Shown here: piece by piece, positions 60,394 through 64,000 of the stretch | Layout: every line of letters starts with the position of its first letter | Position numbering within the stretch: the first letter of the stretch is position 1 | NCBI GenBank assembly: GCA_005656395.1 | Contig: SRSI01000028.1 | Location: forward strand, 1,798,001 to 1,862,000 | Length of the DNA: 64,000 bases | Direction: 5' to 3' | DNA from: Strongyloides papillosus | Taxonomy: Eukaryota; Nematoda; Chromadorea; Rhabditida; Strongyloididae | Translations under genes and position numbers: made by a program | Notes under the pieces: model-generated | What the model saw: only the letters and a program-made list of their open reading frames with translations | Database searches by the model: none | Told to the model about the DNA's origin: nothing

Positions 60394-60490
60394 CGCAGCC
60401 TCGCTTCGCTCGTCGCTGCTTGCCCGCAGGGCTGAACCTTTTTTCCATAAACAGCAACTCTCTGCGCTCGTCGCTACTTACTCGCAAGAA
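60394..60490. repeat. GC-rich duplicated patch
   Basis: Two related units of about 37 bp, starting near 60394 and 60452, share CGCTCGTCGCTNCTTNCYCGCA. GC content is about double that of the surroundings and CpG is dense. No frame of note crosses it. It may be a remnant of a transposon end or a CpG-dense minisatellite. Confidence 0.5.
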
Positions 60491-61840
60491 ATTTTTAAAA
60501 TATTTAGAATTTAAAAAACTCAAAATCTTTTGTTTTATAATAACACACATTTTAAAATTCCAAGTAATATTTTTGTATCTCATAATATTAGTAATTATTA
60601 TTCAAATTTTATAGGCTTTTGAACATTAAAAATTTATAAAACATATTTTATCAAAATTGTTTTATTACATATCCTCATGATTTTAAATTCATTTGATATT
60701 CTAAGTTTGAATAAATTTTAACAAATTTTTAATATAAAAAACTAAGAATAATGTCTACGTTAGACTTCTAATTAGTACTAATATGCAAGTTTTAGATTAT
60801 TAAAAATGATAAATTTTAAAAATATAGATTAGTTTTAAGTTTGGCTAATTTTTTAAAATATTAATAATATTTGAGGTTGATCATAAGTTTTTCATAATTA
60901 TTTAACTTAAAATAATCTAATTTTTACGATTGTTGTTTTATAATTTCGCATTTTGGTTACATAATAAAAAATACTTTTACAAATTTAATGCATATTTTTT
61001 ATTTTGTTTTATATTTGTTTGAAAAAAAAAACTTTTAAAAATGTATTATAAAGATTATAACACAAATTTTTAATGTATTTAAAATGATAAAAATATTTCT
61101 CTAAGTTGATAAGATAAAAAATAAATCAAAACAATAACTCGGACACTTTTCGTAATAAAAAAATTATATAGACTTTAAAAAAATATAAATATATTTAAAT
61201 CAAAGTATTGTTAAATTTTTTAAATAAAATATTATAAAATTTACTTTTAAAATGCTTTGATGATTAGTTTCAACATATAAATTTAGATAACTTTATTTTC
61301 CAGTTTTTATAAATCAAAACAAAACTTTTAGATATTTTTACATTTTTTAAAAAATAAGCATGTGCATCGCTATATCATAAATTTGTAAACATTTTTTCAA
61401 AATTTTAATATGCGTGGCTAGATTACGTTATTTTGAGACAATTTAGTTTAGATCATTTTTACATAAAAATATTTAGAGGAAAAAATCTATTCTATTCTAG
61501 AATAAATGGTATTTAATAAAAATTTTGTTAAATCTCAAAAAGCCAAATATAATTTGATTTTAATTTTTTTACCATATCTTAATAATTGTCATATATTGCA
61601 CTGATTAAAAAAAATCCCAATCTGCACAAAAATTACATATAACTAAAAAAAAACAATTTTTTCTCCTATCCTATCTACTATATTCTTAGGAATATAAATT
61701 GATATTTAAAATTGTTTAAAACAATTAATCCAATGACTTTTATGAATTGTTGCTTTTTGTTTTTCTTTCAAAAAATTAGTTGTTCTTGTAATTTTTTTAT
61801 TTTGGGGAGATTACAAATTTTAATATTATTCTTACTGAAG
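60491..61840. other. 1.35-kb AT-rich gene-free region
   Basis: Among the most AT-rich DNA in the window; nothing recognised. Confidence 0.5.
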
Positions 61841-62460
61841 TAGATGTATCTCAAGAGCAAAAATTCAAATGAAGCTAATATTTATTTTTTCTGTTTAACA
61901 TATTTAAAATACATTTTTATTTTAATAAAAAAAAGTGCATGTAACGAAAACCCTTTAAGAGGCAAAATTTTTCTCTGAGATATAGGGGAATTTTCGATGA
62001 CTTACTATTTTCTTGTATCGACTTTTTTGTGAATTTTATTGTTTGTGCGTAACAACCATAAGAAATTGCACGTACCTGTGAAATTTCTAGTTTTTAGGAT
62101 CATTTTTAAAGAGTTTTAAGGAATCAAAACATCTCAAGATTATTCTCATTTATATAGATGTATCAAGAACGAAAATTCAAATGAAACAATGTTTATTTTT
62201 TCTATTCAACATATTTAAAATATACATTTTTATTTTAATAAAAAAAGCGCATATAATGAAAACCATTTAAAAAGTAAACTTTTCCTTTGAGATATAAGGA
62301 AATTTTCGATGATTTACTAATTTTGGGATTGGACTTTTTTTGTAAATTTTATTGTTTGTACGTAAACAAACCATAAGAAATTGTACGTACCTGTGAAACT
62401 TTAATTAAAAAATCAATATCTCAGGGCAAATTGAAGTACTAAATTTTGAAATTCCATACC
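61841..62460. repeat. Tandem duplication with a 310-bp unit
   Basis: Unit 1 starts at about 61843 and unit 2 at about 62155. Both carry, in order, AAAATTCAAATGAA, AACATATTTAAAATA, TTTTTATTTTAATAAAAAAA, GAGATATA, ATTTTCGATGA, TTTATTGTTTGT and CGTACCTGTGAAA. A weaker third start (TATATCTTAAGAATGCGA) is at about 62470. Confidence 0.75.
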
Positions 62461-64000
62461 TTTAAATTTATATATCTTAAGAATGCGACTTCGTATGAAA
62501 CTGATTTTTACCTGATTTTAATGTCATTTTCTTAAATATATATTGAAAAAAACCAAAAAAATTAAAAATTATTATTTGACTTAATTTTTTCCTCTTTGCG
62601 TATAGAGAATAATATGTGTCAATATAATATTAAGAATTTTCATATAAGCGGTATTTCAATTAATTAAAATGAGTTTTAAATTAATTTCTAAAAATCTTTA
62701 AATATTTAGTTACAAAGTCTTTGTGAATCATTGCATTGCTATTTATATTTATGTATTAGTTGTTTTTTTACATTATATTTTAATAATATTTGTTATCTAC
62801 CTCAATTAATAATTTGAATTTTAAAAATTTTCCTAATAAGCAAATTGAAAAAACGTCACTGGGCAAAAAATCTTGAAAATTTTCATAGGTTATTTCAGAT
62901 TATCTCAAGAATGGATTGAGATAAATTAATCGTTAATATCTAAAAATGTGCGCAAGAAGATTCCCTCGACCTGTTTTTGAGCTTTCGTCAATACCTGTTC
63001 ATTTTCTAGATTTTTTTTTAAAAAGAATGAAGAAAAAATTTTTTTCAAAAAAAAAATTGACCGAATATAATTGAGAATATCTCGATAACGAATGATCGGA
63101 TAAATCTCATGTATATGCCATTCGATAGAGAATGTTTTACTGAAAAAATGTTGTAATAAATGCAATATGAAATTTAAAAGTTTTAGAATATTTATTAATG
63201 AGTAAACACGCAATCCGATTTTTTTGGTATTTTTGTAATCACCCGCGAAAAGAAAACTTATACTCAAACTTTATCAATTTTCTTGGGACTATACTTAAAA
63301 TGTAGAGAAAAGAGATGCGCAAAATGGTTTTTTTTTGTTTTTTGAAAAATTTATTCTGTACTGAGATAATCCGTTTTGAAATTCCAAAATTTTGTTGTAA
63401 AAAAGCATTCTTGAGAAATCTTGATATCTCAAGAATGAAAAACTCAAATTGAACAATTTTTTGCAGGCATGTTCTAGATCCAAAATTACATGTTTCTGCA
63501 AATTTTCAGATTAAAGTAACTATTTTAAAGACTTCAAATAGGTGACCATATTTGTCTTTTTTCCATGTTTGGAAGAGTATATCTTAAGAATGAAACTTAA
63601 GAATGAAGTGATATTGTACGGTTTGATAAGAAATTAAATGTACTAAGTATATTTATCATTAAAACTTTAAAAATCGAAAATCATTTTCTGACGAAATTTT
63701 CTCCTCTAATAGGTTGTTGATTTAATAAAATTGACTTCTTAATATGTTATTAATAATTCTTTTGTACGATATTTTTAATGAATTATTTTAAGTTTAATAT
63801 TCTTGTAGTGAAAATGATAGCAGTTTGGGACGAGTATTATAAGTATATTTCTATAAAAAAAATGATGTATATATATTTATAATCATTATATAGATGTAAT
63901 GCTAAAAAATTATTTGGAGCTTTCTAGGTTATTAAAAGATAAGTTTTTATTGTTTCTTTATTATTATTAATAATTTTATTTGTAGGTTAATTTTGAGTAG
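62461..64000. repeat. Diffuse repeats of an ATATCTCAAGAATGAAA word
   Basis: The word opening the 310-bp units recurs in diverged form at about 62470, 62905, 63425 and 63580. The minus-strand ORFs here (62926-63267, 63295-63501) lack family signatures and overlap the repeated words, so I treat them as non-coding. The region runs off the right edge. Confidence 0.45.

Noticed and set aside
62926..63501. Two minus-strand ORFs near the right edge (113 and 68 codons)
   Set aside because: They consist of repeat words also found around 61.8-62.5 kb and have Phe/Lys-rich low-complexity composition.

Overview
The window looks like nuclear DNA of a very AT-rich, intron-poor nematode. Evidence: short 40-50 nt introns with GTAAGT/GTATGT donors and TTTTCAG/TTTTAG acceptors, acceptor-like sites a few bases before several start codons (as expected for spliced-leader addition), nematode-type 7TM receptors, and mariner and piggyBac elements. 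The base composition and gene set suggest a Strongyloides-like (Strongyloididae) worm; this is inference, because no rRNA or mitochondrial marker is present.

Layout. 1-6.0 kb: the 5' part of a 5-oxoprolinase gene (-) lies divergent from a complete GFAT gene (+), separated by 2.5 kb of AT-rich DNA. 7.4-7.6 kb: an orphan exon-like patch (-). 8.4-9.6 kb: a four-exon tetraspan membrane protein with an Arg/Ser-rich tail. 9.9-20.2 kb: the centrepiece, a non-ribosomal peptide synthetase of about 3,422 residues, almost all in one 10.1-kb exon, ordered PCP-C-A-PCP-C-PCP-C-A-PCP-C-PCP-TE. 20.3-21.2 kb: an LRRC20-like protein (-), convergent with the NRPS. 22.3-23.1 kb: a secreted Cys-rich protein. 23.3-24.8 kb: a neuropeptide Y/F-like GPCR (-). 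28.2-32.6 kb: a secreted pro-protein with a furin site and a C-terminal cystine-knot-like domain resembling Trunk/PTTH. 33.5-34.4 kb: a peroxisomal dienoyl-CoA isomerase ending in SKL. 34.5-35.1 kb: a small saposin-B protein (-).

From 35 kb on the window is mostly repeats and mobile elements. There are two degenerate tandem arrays (37.4-38.0 and 39.4-40.0 kb), a decayed mariner (41.2-42.0), a TIR element (42.1-43.6), and a piggyBac (43.7-47.9) with an intact 573-aa transposase, TTAA duplications and perfect 13-bp ends. The piggyBac is interrupted by a 1.67-kb TIR element that itself contains a foldback element. Next come a broken secreted Lys/Thr-rich gene (48.6-50.4), a 7TM chemoreceptor-like gene (52.8-53.9), an EndoU-family ribonuclease (54.9-55.9), two copies of one mariner family (56.1-57.4 and 59.1-59.9; the first carries another mariner inside it), a tRNA-Ala(TGC) (-), and an AT-rich tail with a 310-bp repeat.

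The genes do not form one pathway. The main biological interest is the NRPS. Its domain order, with two adenylation domains for five carrier domains, recalls the nematode NRPS-1 that works with PKS-1 to make nemamides in C. elegans. The tetraspan gene lies about 0.3 kb upstream on the same strand and could be co-transcribed with it. All exon structures are read by eye from splice signals and reading-frame continuity.
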